64,000 bases of DNA from Acidobacteriota bacterium (lineage in GTDB: Bacteria > Acidobacteriota > Vicinamibacteria > Vicinamibacterales > UBA2999): assembly GCA_021730945.1 (NCBI GenBank), contig JAKFYH010000029.1:1-64000 (forward strand), written 5' to 3'. The notes beneath the pieces were generated by a model. The model searched no databases and had not been told where the DNA came from. It was given only the letters and a program-made list of their open reading frames with translations. This document shows, piece by piece, positions 46,128-54,166 of this stretch; within the stretch, counting starts at the first letter, position 1; each line of letters opens with the position of its first letter. The translations under genes were made by a program, and so were the position numbers.

Positions 46128-47668
46128 TGGGACAGGCCGGCCAGCCCAACATCATCGCGATGTCGGGCTTCATCATCTTCATCATCCTGTCCCTCGTCAT
46201 CACCTGGTTCGCGGCGCGCCGCACACACAACACCAAGGACTTCTACGCCGCCGGCGGCTCAGTGACCGCGCTGCAGAACGGGCTGGCGCTCGCCGGCGAC
46301 TACATGAGCGCGGCCAGCTTCCTGGGCATCGCCGGGCTGGTGGCGCTGTCGGGGTTTGACGGCCTGATTTACTCCATCGGGTTCCTGGTCGGCTGGCCGG
46401 TCGTGGTCTGCCTGATTGCCGAGCCGTTGCGCAATCTTGGCCGCTACACCTTCAGCGACGTGGTGGCATTCCGGCTGCGGCAACGGCCGGTGCGCGTAGC
46501 CTCGGCGGCCGGCAGCCTGGCGGTGATCGCCTTCTACCTGATCGCGCAAATGGTCGGCGCCGGCAACCTCATTCGCCTGCTGTTTGGACTCGACTACGAA
46601 GTTGCCGTCGCCATCGTCGGCGTGGTGATGCTGGCCTATGTGCTGTTCGGCGGCATGATCGCCACCACCTGGGTGCAGATTGTGAAGGCCGTGTTGCTGC
46701 TCTCGGGGGCGACGATGCTGGCGGTGATGGTGCTGGCCCAGTTCTCGTTCAATCCGCTGGCGCTCTTCGCGGCCGCCGCCGAGCAGTACGGGCCCAGCGT
46801 GCTGGCCCCGGGCCGGCTGGTTTCGGATCCGGTCGACGCGATCTCGCTCGGCCTGGCGTTGATGTTCGGCACCGCCGGCCTGCCCCACATCCTGATGCGG
46901 TTCTACACCGTGCCCGACGGCCGTACGGCGCGCGTGTCGGTTGCCTACGCCACCGCGATCATCGGCATTTTCTACCTGCTGACATTCGTCCTCGGCTTCG
47001 GCGCGATGGTGCTGGTGGGCCAGACCGCCATCCGCGGCGTCGATGCCGGCGGCAACATGGCAGCGCCGCTACTGGCCGAAGTGGTTGGGGGACAGGCGTT
47101 CCTCGGGTTTATCGCCGCCGTCGCCTTTGCCACCATCCTGGCCGTGGTCGCCGGGCTGACCCTGGCCGGCGCGGCGGCGCTGTCGCATGATATCTACGTC
47201 AACGCCTTCCGCCACGGTCATGCCCCGGAGAAGGAACAGTTGCTGGTGGCCCGCGCCGCCACCATCGTGCTGGCACTGCTGTCGATCGGCCTGGGCATTG
47301 CGTTCAAGGGCCAGAACGTCGCCTACATGGTCGGGCTGGCGTTCGCCATTGCCGCCAGCGCCAATTTCCCGGCGCTGATCCTGTCGATGTTCTGGAAACC
47401 GTTCACCACGCGCGGGGCACAGGCGTCGATTCTGTTCGGCACCGTGGCCACGCTCGGGTTGATCTGGATGTCGCCGGCGATTCAGGTCGACCTGCTGAAG
47501 CACACCACGGCCTATTTCCCCTACCGCAACCCGGGCCTGTTCACCATCCCGCTGTCGTTCATCATCGGCATTCTGGTCTCGTGGGCGGCTCCCGAACCCT
47601 CGGCGTTGGCCGGCTTCGCCAAGCTCGAACAGCAAATCCATTTCGGCGCGGCAGACGACGCCGAGTAA
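46127..47668 (+). CDS. Sodium/solute symporter, acetate permease-like
   Basis: The 513-residue protein has about 13 membrane helices and belongs to the solute:sodium symporter family. FYAAGGSVTALQNGLALAGDYMSAASFLGI near residue 42 is the family signature of ActP-type transporters. Later GTAGLPHILMRFYTVPDGR and FAKLEQQIHFG also match. Together with the coupled DUF485 gene this strongly suggests uptake of acetate or a similar short carboxylate driven by a cation gradient. The stop overlaps the next ATG by one base. Confidence 0.88.
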   Translation: MGQAGQPNIIAMSGFIIFIILSLVITWFAARRTHNTKDFYAAGGSVTALQNGLALAGDYMSAASFLGIAGLVALSGFDGLIYSIGFLVGWPVVVCLIAEPLRNLGRYTFSDVVAFRLRQRPVRVASAAGSLAVIAFYLIAQMVGAGNLIRLLFGLDYEVAVAIVGVVMLAYVLFGGMIATTWVQIVKAVLLLSGATMLAVMVLAQFSFNPLALFAAAAEQYGPSVLAPGRLVSDPVDAISLGLALMFGTAGLPHILMRFYTVPDGRTARVSVAYATAIIGIFYLLTFVLGFGAMVLVGQTAIRGVDAGGNMAAPLLAEVVGGQAFLGFIAAVAFATILAVVAGLTLAGAAALSHDIYVNAFRHGHAPEKEQLLVARAATIVLALLSIGLGIAFKGQNVAYMVGLAFAIAASANFPALILSMFWKPFTTRGAQASILFGTVATLGLIWMSPAIQVDLLKHTTAYFPYRNPGLFTIPLSFIIGILVSWAAPEPSALAGFAKLEQQIHFGAADDAE

Positions 47669-48225
47669 TGCGGCACCAGCGCCTCCGCTACGTGTCGCTC
47701 GTGATCTGGCTGGCCGTGGTCTCGGCGGCGCTCTACATGTACTTCTTCGAGCGCACCTTTATCGAGGTCCACCTGGAGGATGCCTTTGGCGTCGGCGCGG
47801 TGATCGCCGCCGGCATCTACCTTGCGCTGGGCGCGGTGCGGGCGTTCACGCTGGTGCCGGCCACCTTCATGCTGGTTGTCGGCATGCCGTTCTTCCAGCC
47901 CTGGCCCCTGTTCCTGCTGACCCTGGCCGGTATCGTCATCACCTCGGCACTTTTCTACTGGTTCTCCGAGGCGCTGCAGTTCAATGAGGAGTTCGAGCGC
48001 AAGTATCCGGCGCAGATCGCGCAGATTCGGCGCGCACTCGAGCGGCACCAGTTGCCCATCATCATCGGCTGGAGCTTCTTCCCCCTGGTGCCGACCGACC
48101 TGATTTGCTACGTGTGCGGCGCCTTGAAGATCGATTTCAAGAAGACGCTGTTCGGTGTGGCGCTCGGAGAAGGCGCGATCTGCGCCATCTACATTTACTT
48201 CGGCGACTACCTGCTGCGGTCCTGA
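47668..48225 (+). CDS. VTT-domain (TVP38/DedA-like) membrane protein
   Basis: The 185-residue protein has about five hydrophobic segments and the VTT-domain features: ALGAVRAFTLVPATFMLVVG, FYWFSEALQFNEEFERKYP and GWSFFPLVPTDLICYVCGAL. TVP38/DedA-like proteins are linked to membrane lipid handling. The ATG at 47668 overlaps the symporter stop (TAATG); the frame is open further, but the overlap start is the natural one. It is thus the third gene of the operon. Its position beside a transporter does not fix its role. Confidence 0.78.
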   Translation: MRHQRLRYVSLVIWLAVVSAALYMYFFERTFIEVHLEDAFGVGAVIAAGIYLALGAVRAFTLVPATFMLVVGMPFFQPWPLFLLTLAGIVITSALFYWFSEALQFNEEFERKYPAQIAQIRRALERHQLPIIIGWSFFPLVPTDLICYVCGALKIDFKKTLFGVALGEGAICAIYIYFGDYLLRS

Positions 48226-48253
48226 CCCGGGCCGCGCCAGGGCCCGCGCGTGG

Positions 48254-49519
48254 TCATCGGCCGGACAGCACGCTGGCGAGGCGATCCACGCCGACCGCTC
48301 CCGTTTGCTTTGACACCGCGGCAAAACAGAGACGCATGAACCCCGGTTCCTCGATGCGACACGCCGAACCGGGCGTGAGATTCACGTTGGCCTCGTCGAG
48401 GATCCGGCGCCACAGGGCGTCCTCGGCCTCCCACGTCGGTGCCGTGAGGTATCGACGCAGGTCAATCAGGAGGAAGAAGCCCGCCTCCGACGGCAGGTAG
48501 GGAATGCCGGCCTGTTCCAGGCGGGCGGTGATCGAACGGTAGGCGTCACCGAGGCGGGCGGACATGGTGGCGGCATACTTGTCCACCCACGCGTCATCAG
48601 ACACCATCTGGCCCAGCATGAACTGGGTGTCGCCGGAGACGCAGGCCCAGTACGCGAGCGCCTCCGTGGCGGCCATCACGTCTCGGTTCTCGGTGATCAG
48701 CGTCCCGCACCGCAGGCCACTGGCGGCGAAGTCCTTGCTGAAGGCCCAGACGATGTGGAGGTAGTCACCAAGCGAGGGCCGCAGGGCCGCGATGCTGGTA
48801 AACGGCGTCGGTCCGAACACCGACAGGGCGTAGACCTCGTCAAAGACGACGTGGATGCCGGCGGCCTCCGTGAATCGCAGAATCGCTTCGAGTTCAGCCG
48901 GCGGGTAGACGGTGCCGAGCGGGTTGTTCGGCGTCGTGAACAGCAGGGCGCGGACGGGCCTGGTCGCCGCGGCCAGTGCGCGATCGAGCGCCTCAGGCGT
49001 AAGCCGAAAGTCCTCGTTTCGCTTGGTGTGAACCGGGATGATGGCGAGCTCGTTGCGGGTCTCGAGGTCGAGCCAAAAGCCCGCGTAGCTCGGAGTCGGC
49101 ACCAGGATCGCATCACCGGGATCGGCAAGAGCATGGAAGAGAATCTCGAGCACCGAGCCGGCGCCGGCCAGCGCTGCCACCTGCTCAGGCAGGATCTGCC
49201 GGCCACAGACGTGGCGGCCCAGGAAGCGCGCGAGTTGTTGCTTGAACTCTGGGGCGCCGGTCATCGACTGGTAGCCGAGCCAGCGCGCGGTGACGTCGCG
49301 GCTTTCTGCCATCTTGGCCTGTAGCAAGTCGAATACCAGGCCGTTCTCGGCGACACAGAATGGGATGTAGCCGTCCGGCCGCGACCGAGCGTCATACGGA
49401 GTGGCCGACCGCTCACCGTGAACCCGGAAATACTCCGGGGTTGGCGATGCGTGCGCCAGCCGGTGACCGCGGCTGGACAGACCGTGGTCAGGCAACAAAA
49501 GCCGATCGCGCATGCTCAC
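48254..49519 (-). CDS. ACC synthase-like class I/II aminotransferase
   Basis: The 421-residue PLP enzyme resembles 1-aminocyclopropane-1-carboxylate synthases and their fungal and bacterial relatives. IPFCVAENGLVFDLLQAKM recalls the NPDG-IQMGLAEN region of ACC synthases. The PLP lysine lies in WAFSKDFAASGLRCG, and LFTTPNNPLGTVYPP and VVFDEVYALSVFG supply the cofactor contacts. In plants the reaction is S-adenosylmethionine to ACC; bacterial relatives often work as aminotransferases or C-S/beta-eliminases. It overlaps the upstream glycosyltransferase gene by 4 bases, which is an unusual neighbour. Confidence 0.8.
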   Translation of the reverse strand: MSMRDRLLLPDHGLSSRGHRLAHASPTPEYFRVHGERSATPYDARSRPDGYIPFCVAENGLVFDLLQAKMAESRDVTARWLGYQSMTGAPEFKQQLARFLGRHVCGRQILPEQVAALAGAGSVLEILFHALADPGDAILVPTPSYAGFWLDLETRNELAIIPVHTKRNEDFRLTPEALDRALAAATRPVRALLFTTPNNPLGTVYPPAELEAILRFTEAAGIHVVFDEVYALSVFGPTPFTSIAALRPSLGDYLHIVWAFSKDFAASGLRCGTLITENRDVMAATEALAYWACVSGDTQFMLGQMVSDDAWVDKYAATMSARLGDAYRSITARLEQAGIPYLPSEAGFFLLIDLRRYLTAPTWEAEDALWRRILDEANVNLTPGSACRIEEPGFMRLCFAAVSKQTGAVGVDRLASVLSGR

Positions 49520-51060
49520 CGTCCTCGCCTGCTATTCTCGGTCGCGTACGCTTCGCCCGCCAAGTAGCGGGCGCGATCGGCCGGATCGAAGATGCGGGCC
49601 TGGCCGCCGATATTGAATCGCGGCGGCCAATCGAGCGCACCGAGCGCGGAATGGCCGCGGAAACGATCGCGAAACTCCGCCTCTTCACGCCGCTCGACGA
49701 GGATGTAGGGCGTTTGTCCCTCTGCGGTCAGCCATTCCACCGCGCGATCGAGCCAGGCCGGATCGAGTGAGTCCCACAACACCGCTTCGCGGCCTGCGTG
49801 ATAACGCACGCTGCCGCTCTGCCACACCGTGAGGAGGACGGCATTGGCCGGCAGCCGCTGGTCCACCAGCGCGGCCGTTTCCCGGTAGCGGCCCTCAAGA
49901 CCCTGCAGCGCCAACACGTCGCGCGCGCCGGCCGTCTGCACTCCCATCAACGCCAGGACGACCGTGCCAATCGCGGCCACACCACGCATGCGCGCGCGAT
50001 CGGCGGCCTGGGCCGCCACGCTGCAAGCCACCACCAGCGTGGCCACCAGCGCGGGGATCAGGAATCGCAGGTACCACCATTCGGGATAGGGTCGATACAA
50101 CAGATAGACGGCGGCCGCAGCGCCTGCAAACGCCAACAGGCCGATCGCCAGGCGCCTGGCCTCGCCGGTCAGCACGAACGGCGCGGCGAGCGCCACGAGC
50201 GGAAACACCGTCTGGGTTTGGTAGAGCGCGCTGCCGTAATTCGACAAGTTGGCGCCGGCGTGCGACAGGCTGAACAGCTCCCCGACTTCGCCATAGCCGC
50301 TGCCGGCGATGCTGCCATAGAGCACGTGATTCAGCCACAGCCACGCCGCTACACCGGGAACGGCGGCCGCCATGAGCACCGCTGTGCCACGCAGGCCACG
50401 GTCCGGCCGCCACGCGCAGGCCGCCACCAGGAACGCCAACGGCGCCAGGTTTGGCCGGACCAGAATCGCAAGACCGACGACCACGCCACAAGCAACCGGA
50501 CGCGACATCAGTGCGAGCGCCGCCATCCACAACGCCGCCGTCGCGATGTCGTTCATCGGCTGCACCACCTGGAACAGGACGATTGGGCTTGAGGCAGTGA
50601 GGACCGCCGCAGCGACGCCGGCCAGGCCGCCCGCCAGGCGATGGGCCAGCACGAAGGCACACCACACCAGCACGAACGCGGCCATCGGGGTCGCCGCGAA
50701 CACGCCGTCGGGGCCGCCGACGGCAAAAAGCGGCGCCATCAACACTGCGTAGCCAGGCGCACAGACCGGCGAGGCAGCATCAGACCTGACCGGAGAAGGG
50801 ATGAAACCGCCCGGCGCCAGCGTCCGCGACGCATCGGGCCACGGCGCCGCCTCGACGAGCCGGCTCGATGGCTGCCACTGGCCGGTGCCGAACGCTTCAG
50901 CCATCAAGGCATAGCAGGAAGAATCCGACCCACCCACGGCGCGCGTGCCACGGGTCACACCGAACGCCGCCAAGGCGAGCGCGACCGCCAGTGCCAGCAC
51001 GGCCGGCACGAGACCGGCACGAAGGCCGCGCCGCCCGGACCATCGGGCCAACTGGTTCAT
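49516..51060 (-). CDS. GT39-like membrane glycosyltransferase
   Basis: The 514-residue polytopic protein has about eleven membrane helices and a C-terminal soluble domain of about 130 residues. The first large loop carries acidic residues (SDSSCYALMAEAFGTGQWQP), and the layout matches ArnT/PMT (GT39/GT83) enzymes that use polyprenyl-phosphate sugars. The next gene upstream encodes a GT2 enzyme of the dolichyl-phosphate-mannose synthase type, which could supply such a donor. The two genes overlap by 4 bases. Acceptor and sugar are not known. Confidence 0.72.
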   Translation of the reverse strand: MNQLARWSGRRGLRAGLVPAVLALAVALALAAFGVTRGTRAVGGSDSSCYALMAEAFGTGQWQPSSRLVEAAPWPDASRTLAPGGFIPSPVRSDAASPVCAPGYAVLMAPLFAVGGPDGVFAATPMAAFVLVWCAFVLAHRLAGGLAGVAAAVLTASSPIVLFQVVQPMNDIATAALWMAALALMSRPVACGVVVGLAILVRPNLAPLAFLVAACAWRPDRGLRGTAVLMAAAVPGVAAWLWLNHVLYGSIAGSGYGEVGELFSLSHAGANLSNYGSALYQTQTVFPLVALAAPFVLTGEARRLAIGLLAFAGAAAAVYLLYRPYPEWWYLRFLIPALVATLVVACSVAAQAADRARMRGVAAIGTVVLALMGVQTAGARDVLALQGLEGRYRETAALVDQRLPANAVLLTVWQSGSVRYHAGREAVLWDSLDPAWLDRAVEWLTAEGQTPYILVERREEAEFRDRFRGHSALGALDWPPRFNIGGQARIFDPADRARYLAGEAYATENSRRGR

Positions 51061-51749
51061 CGGGAAAAACGGTACTTGATCAGCACCTGGATCGCGCGCA
51101 CGCCGTCGCGCCAGCCGATCTTCTTGCCTTGCGCACGGCTGCGGGGTTCAAACCGGACCGGCAGTTCGACAATGGCGTGACCATCGCGCAACAGCTTGGC
51201 GGAAATCTCCGGCTCGATGTCGAACCGGTTGCACTCCAGGTTCAGGCCGCGCGCCAGGTCGGTGGCCATCACCTTGTAACAAGTCTCCATGTCGGTCAGG
51301 CGTCCGCCAAACAGGAGGTTGGTCACACCGGTCAGCACCTGGTTGGCGACAATCGACAACCACGGCGCATCAGGCCGCCCGGCCAGGAAGCGCGACCCGT
51401 AGACCACCCGGGTCCGGCCGTCCAGGATCGGCTGCACCAGCGCTGCCAGTTGCGCGGGGTCGAGCTCGAGGTCGGCGTCCTGGATGGCGACAATCGTGCC
51501 GGTGGCCTGCGCGAACCCGGTGCGAATGGCGCTGCCCTTGCCGGCATTCTTCTCGGCATGAATGATCCGCAGTTGCGGCCGGGCCGTCAGCCGGTCGAGT
51601 ACCTGCCGGGTGCCATCGGTCGAACCATCGTTGACAACCAGGATCTCGCGCGGCGCCGGCAGGTCGATCGCCAGCAGGCGCTCGATGACTTCGGCCACGG
51701 TCCGCGCCTCGTTGTAAACAGGAACGACGATGGAAATGAGGGGCGGCAC
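51057..51749 (-). CDS. GT2 glycosyltransferase, polyprenyl-phosphate sugar synthase type
   Basis: The 230-residue protein is a GT-A fold family 2 enzyme: ISIVVPVYNEARTVAEVIER at the N-terminus, NDGSTDGT and the metal-binding IQDADLELDP (about residue 93), and SRFLAGRPDAPW. It lacks C-terminal membrane spans, like the smallest dolichyl-phosphate-mannose synthases. It probably transfers a sugar from a nucleotide donor to a polyprenyl phosphate for use by the downstream GT39-like gene. The GTG start at 51749 lies inside a GGGGATC repeat and has no ribosome-binding site of the usual kind. The gene is the first of a three-gene overlapping operon. Confidence 0.84.
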   Translation of the reverse strand: MPPLISIVVPVYNEARTVAEVIERLLAIDLPAPREILVVNDGSTDGTRQVLDRLTARPQLRIIHAEKNAGKGSAIRTGFAQATGTIVAIQDADLELDPAQLAALVQPILDGRTRVVYGSRFLAGRPDAPWLSIVANQVLTGVTNLLFGGRLTDMETCYKVMATDLARGLNLECNRFDIEPEISAKLLRDGHAIVELPVRFEPRSRAQGKKIGWRDGVRAIQVLIKYRFSR

Positions 51750-51754
51750 GTCGG

Positions 51755-51801
51755 GGATCAGGGATCGGGGATCGGGGATCAGGGTTCGGGGATCAGGGAT
51801 T
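51755..51801. repeat. GGGGATCAGGGATC tandem repeat
   Basis: Six imperfect 7- to 8-base units of GGGATCA/GGGATCG sit just upstream of the GT2 start codon, between it and the end of the convergently placed tail of the acyltransferase. No known function. Confidence 0.7.
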
Positions 51802-51817
51802 GTTCACGGTCAGGAAA

Positions 51818-52579
51818 TCAGAAGAACCCGACGGCAGCATCTGTGTCATCTGCGTCATCTGTGGCCCTTGATCTAGGTTCTATCTTACGCGCAGGAATAC
51901 CGGCATAGATAGCAGATCCTTCGAGCGTCGAACCCTTGAGCACGACGCTCAGAGCGCCAATCTGGCACTTCTCGCCGGCCTCGACATTGATGCCCACCAT
52001 GCTGCCCAGGCCGACGGTGACAAAGCGGCCGAGCCGGACCGGGCCGGTCTTGACCATGCCGGCCTCGACGGTATGTCCCGACAGGTGCACGCTCTCGCCA
52101 ATCACGACGCCGTCGCCAAACTCCAGCATGTTGTGATCGGAGATCGACAGGCTGTTGATGTGCACGCCGCGGCCGATGCGGGCGCCGTTCCAGCGCATGT
52201 ACAGGGTCCACAAGGCCGACGCCCGAAAGAAGGTGCCGACAAACACGCGCACGATGTGCGTCGACACCATGTAGCGCACCCAGTCGAGCAGCGGCCATTC
52301 GAGGTCGCGCAGCTTCCAGGCGCCGTTGGCGGCCGTCCGCCAGCCGCAGACCCGCGTCGATAGCGCCGACAGCGCCACCAGGACAATCGCGAACAACAGG
52401 TAGGCCGGCACCAGGGTGGTGGCGACAATCGCCGGCCGAATGAATGCCGGGACGCTCCAGGTCAGGGTCCAGGTCCAGAAATAGAAGGCCGGCAGCACCG
52501 ACAGGCCGAACACCAGGCTCTGCACCACGAACATGGTCAACACCGTCCACGCCACTCGGCCGGCTTGCGCGGGAGTCAC
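51818..52579 (-). CDS. Membrane-anchored left-handed beta-helix acyltransferase
   Basis: The protein has 253 residues from the GTG at 52579; the long upstream frame is antisense to the next gene. Two N-terminal membrane helices (about 15-40 and 46-68) are followed by a hexapeptide-repeat (LbetaH) domain: GRGVHINSLSISDHNMLEFG, GESVHLSGHTVEAGM and a closing AIYAGIPARKIEP. This is typical of CoA- or ACP-dependent O-acetyltransferases. The last about 16 residues (RATDDADDTDAAVGFF) are encoded by the dispersed 9-base repeat and are not part of the fold. It is divergent from the hydrolase gene. Confidence 0.8.
   Translation of the reverse strand: MTPAQAGRVAWTVLTMFVVQSLVFGLSVLPAFYFWTWTLTWSVPAFIRPAIVATTLVPAYLLFAIVLVALSALSTRVCGWRTAANGAWKLRDLEWPLLDWVRYMVSTHIVRVFVGTFFRASALWTLYMRWNGARIGRGVHINSLSISDHNMLEFGDGVVIGESVHLSGHTVEAGMVKTGPVRLGRFVTVGLGSMVGINVEAGEKCQIGALSVVLKGSTLEGSAIYAGIPARKIEPRSRATDDADDTDAAVGFF
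51838..51867 (-). repeat. Dispersed 9-bp repeat forming the 3-prime end of a gene
   Basis: Three units (ATCTGTGTC, ATCTGCGTC, ATCTGTGGC) are read on the minus strand as the Asp/Ala-rich tail of the acyltransferase. The repeat lies 18 bases from its stop codon. Confidence 0.8.
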
Positions 52580-52603
52580 GGCGAGAAGGTAGCATAAGCA
52601 TTG

Positions 52604-53317
52604 ATGGCCGCGCCGAAAGAGCCCCTGGTACTCGTACCCGGCATCGATGGCACCGGCCTCCTGTTCTACCGGCAGGTCCCCGGCCTCGAGGCCAGGTTCA
52701 CCGTGACCACGACCCGGCTGCGTGACGAGGCGGGGTCGATGGATGAACTGGTCGCCGACCTGCATCGCTCGGTCTCGGCGGCGGCGGACGGCCCCGTCAC
52801 CCTGCTGGGCGAGTCGTTCGGCGGCGCGCTGGCCCTCAGCTATGCCCTCGCCCACCCCGACCGGGTCGGCCGGCTGGTAATCCTCAACTCCTTCGCGCAC
52901 TTCGGATCGCCGGGCCGCCTGTGGCTTGGCTATCACCTGCTGCGCGCCACGCCGTGGGGCATGATGCGGCTGGTGCGGCAACTGAACGGCCGCCGGATGC
53001 ACTCGCCCGGCACCGACCCGGAGGAGATCCGCCACTTCCTCGAACTGATGCAGCACACCACTCGCGCGGGTTACCTGTCGCGGCTTCAGATTCTGCGCGG
53101 CTACGACCTTCGCGACCGGTTGCCGGCGATTCAGGCGCCGGTCTTGTACCTGGCCGCCGACCGTGATGTGCTGGTCCCCTCGGTGGACCAGGCGCGCTTG
53201 ATGACGTCGCTGACGCCACGTGCCAGCATGCGGATACTCGAAGGCCACGGCCACAGCTGCCTGATCGCCCCGGGCCTTGACCTGTCGGCTATCCTCGACG
53301 AGTGGCTCACCGAATGA
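52604..53317 (+). CDS. Alpha/beta hydrolase
   Basis: The protein has 237 residues from the ATG at 52604 (a TTG one codon earlier is possible). The catalytic triad is visible as GESFGGA (Ser, about residue 68), AADRDVLVPS (Asp, about 187) and EGHGHSCL (His, about 213), with the oxyanion strand VLVPGIDGTG near the start. It likely hydrolyses an ester or thioester. The stop overlaps the next ATG by 4 bases (ATGA), coupling it to a CoA-transferase-like gene. Confidence 0.85.
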   Translation: MAAPKEPLVLVPGIDGTGLLFYRQVPGLEARFTVTTTRLRDEAGSMDELVADLHRSVSAAADGPVTLLGESFGGALALSYALAHPDRVGRLVILNSFAHFGSPGRLWLGYHLLRATPWGMMRLVRQLNGRRMHSPGTDPEEIRHFLELMQHTTRAGYLSRLQILRGYDLRDRLPAIQAPVLYLAADRDVLVPSVDQARLMTSLTPRASMRILEGHGHSCLIAPGLDLSAILDEWLTE

Positions 53318-54108
53318 CGATCGTCACCATGGCCCAGAACGTGCCCGGGCCGGTTGCCGTGGCGCGCCTGGCCGCCGCCGGCGCCGTCGTGACCAAGATC
53401 GAGGCGCCGTGGGGCGATCCGCTCGAAGGGCTGTGCAAGCCGTGGTACGACGAGCTTCACGCCGGCATTGCCGTGATCCGCCTCGACTTGAAGACCGGCG
53501 ACGGGATCCGGTCGCTCACCGACCTGCTCGGGTCCGCCGATGTGTTCATGGCGAGTCACCGGCCGTCCGCCTTACTCCGGCTGGGCCTCGATGCTCCGGC
53601 GTTGTCGCGGCGCTACCCCTTGCTGCGCCACCTGAACATCGTCGGCGACACCGCGCACCCGGATGAGGCCGGGCACGACCTGACCTACGTCGCGAAAGCC
53701 GGGCTGCTGCAGGACCGGCTGCCGGCCACGCTGCTGGCGGACCTGATGGGCGCCGAGCGGGTCCACTCGGCGATCGTCGAGATGATGCATCACGGGCCCG
53801 GCGGGCAGCGTGTTGTCGGGCTGTTCGATGCGCTGGAGACGCTCACCGCGCCACTGCGGCACGGGCTGACCGCACCGGGTGGCGCGCTTGGCGGGGGCAA
53901 CCCGGCCTACGGCGTCTATGCGGCGCAGGACGCCTTCATCGCCGTTGGCGCGCTCGAGCCGCACTTTCGCGCCCGCTTGTATGGGGCGCTTGGCCTCGCT
54001 GACGGCGCCTCGCTCTCGCAAGTCTTCGCGACCAAGCGGGCCGCCGATTGGGAGGCGTGGGCCACGGCGCTCGATATTCCGCTCAAGGCTGTCAGAGCCG
54101 CCGATTGA
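53314..54108 (+). CDS. Short family III CoA-transferase-like protein
   Basis: This 264-residue protein shows family III (CaiB/BaiF) features: VAVARLAAAGAVVTKIEAPWGDPL at the N-terminus, AGHDLTYVAKAGLL (about residue 118) and LLADLMGAERVHSAIVEMM with the conserved Asp. The family usually has 350-400 residues; here the region for the second half of the intertwined fold is shortened. It keeps the N-terminal CoA-binding part and the LPP-type catalytic area but lacks about 100 residues. Either a compact paralogue or a decayed copy is possible. The ATG at 53314 overlaps the hydrolase stop. A racemase-type role (as alpha-methylacyl-CoA racemase) is the other option. Confidence 0.68.
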   Translation: MTIVTMAQNVPGPVAVARLAAAGAVVTKIEAPWGDPLEGLCKPWYDELHAGIAVIRLDLKTGDGIRSLTDLLGSADVFMASHRPSALLRLGLDAPALSRRYPLLRHLNIVGDTAHPDEAGHDLTYVAKAGLLQDRLPATLLADLMGAERVHSAIVEMMHHGPGGQRVVGLFDALETLTAPLRHGLTAPGGALGGGNPAYGVYAAQDAFIAVGALEPHFRARLYGALGLADGASLSQVFATKRAADWEAWATALDIPLKAVRAAD

Positions 54109-54166
54109 CCAGGACCGAACAGCCGCCGATTGATCCAAGACTTAACAGCCGCAGACAGGCACACCT
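54109..54166 (+). repeat. Direct repeat AGCCGCCGATTGA
   Basis: The spacer contains two copies of AGCCGCCGATTGAYC about 25 bases apart, and a third partial AACAGCCGCAGAC; the first copy includes the stop codon of the CoA-transferase-like gene. It separates that gene from the decarboxylase gene by 58 bases. Confidence 0.6.

Noticed and set aside
52580-53254. N-terminal extension of the acyltransferase gene
   Set aside because: It is antisense to the alpha/beta hydrolase, which has a full catalytic triad. A GTG start at 52579 gives a normal protein with two membrane helices.
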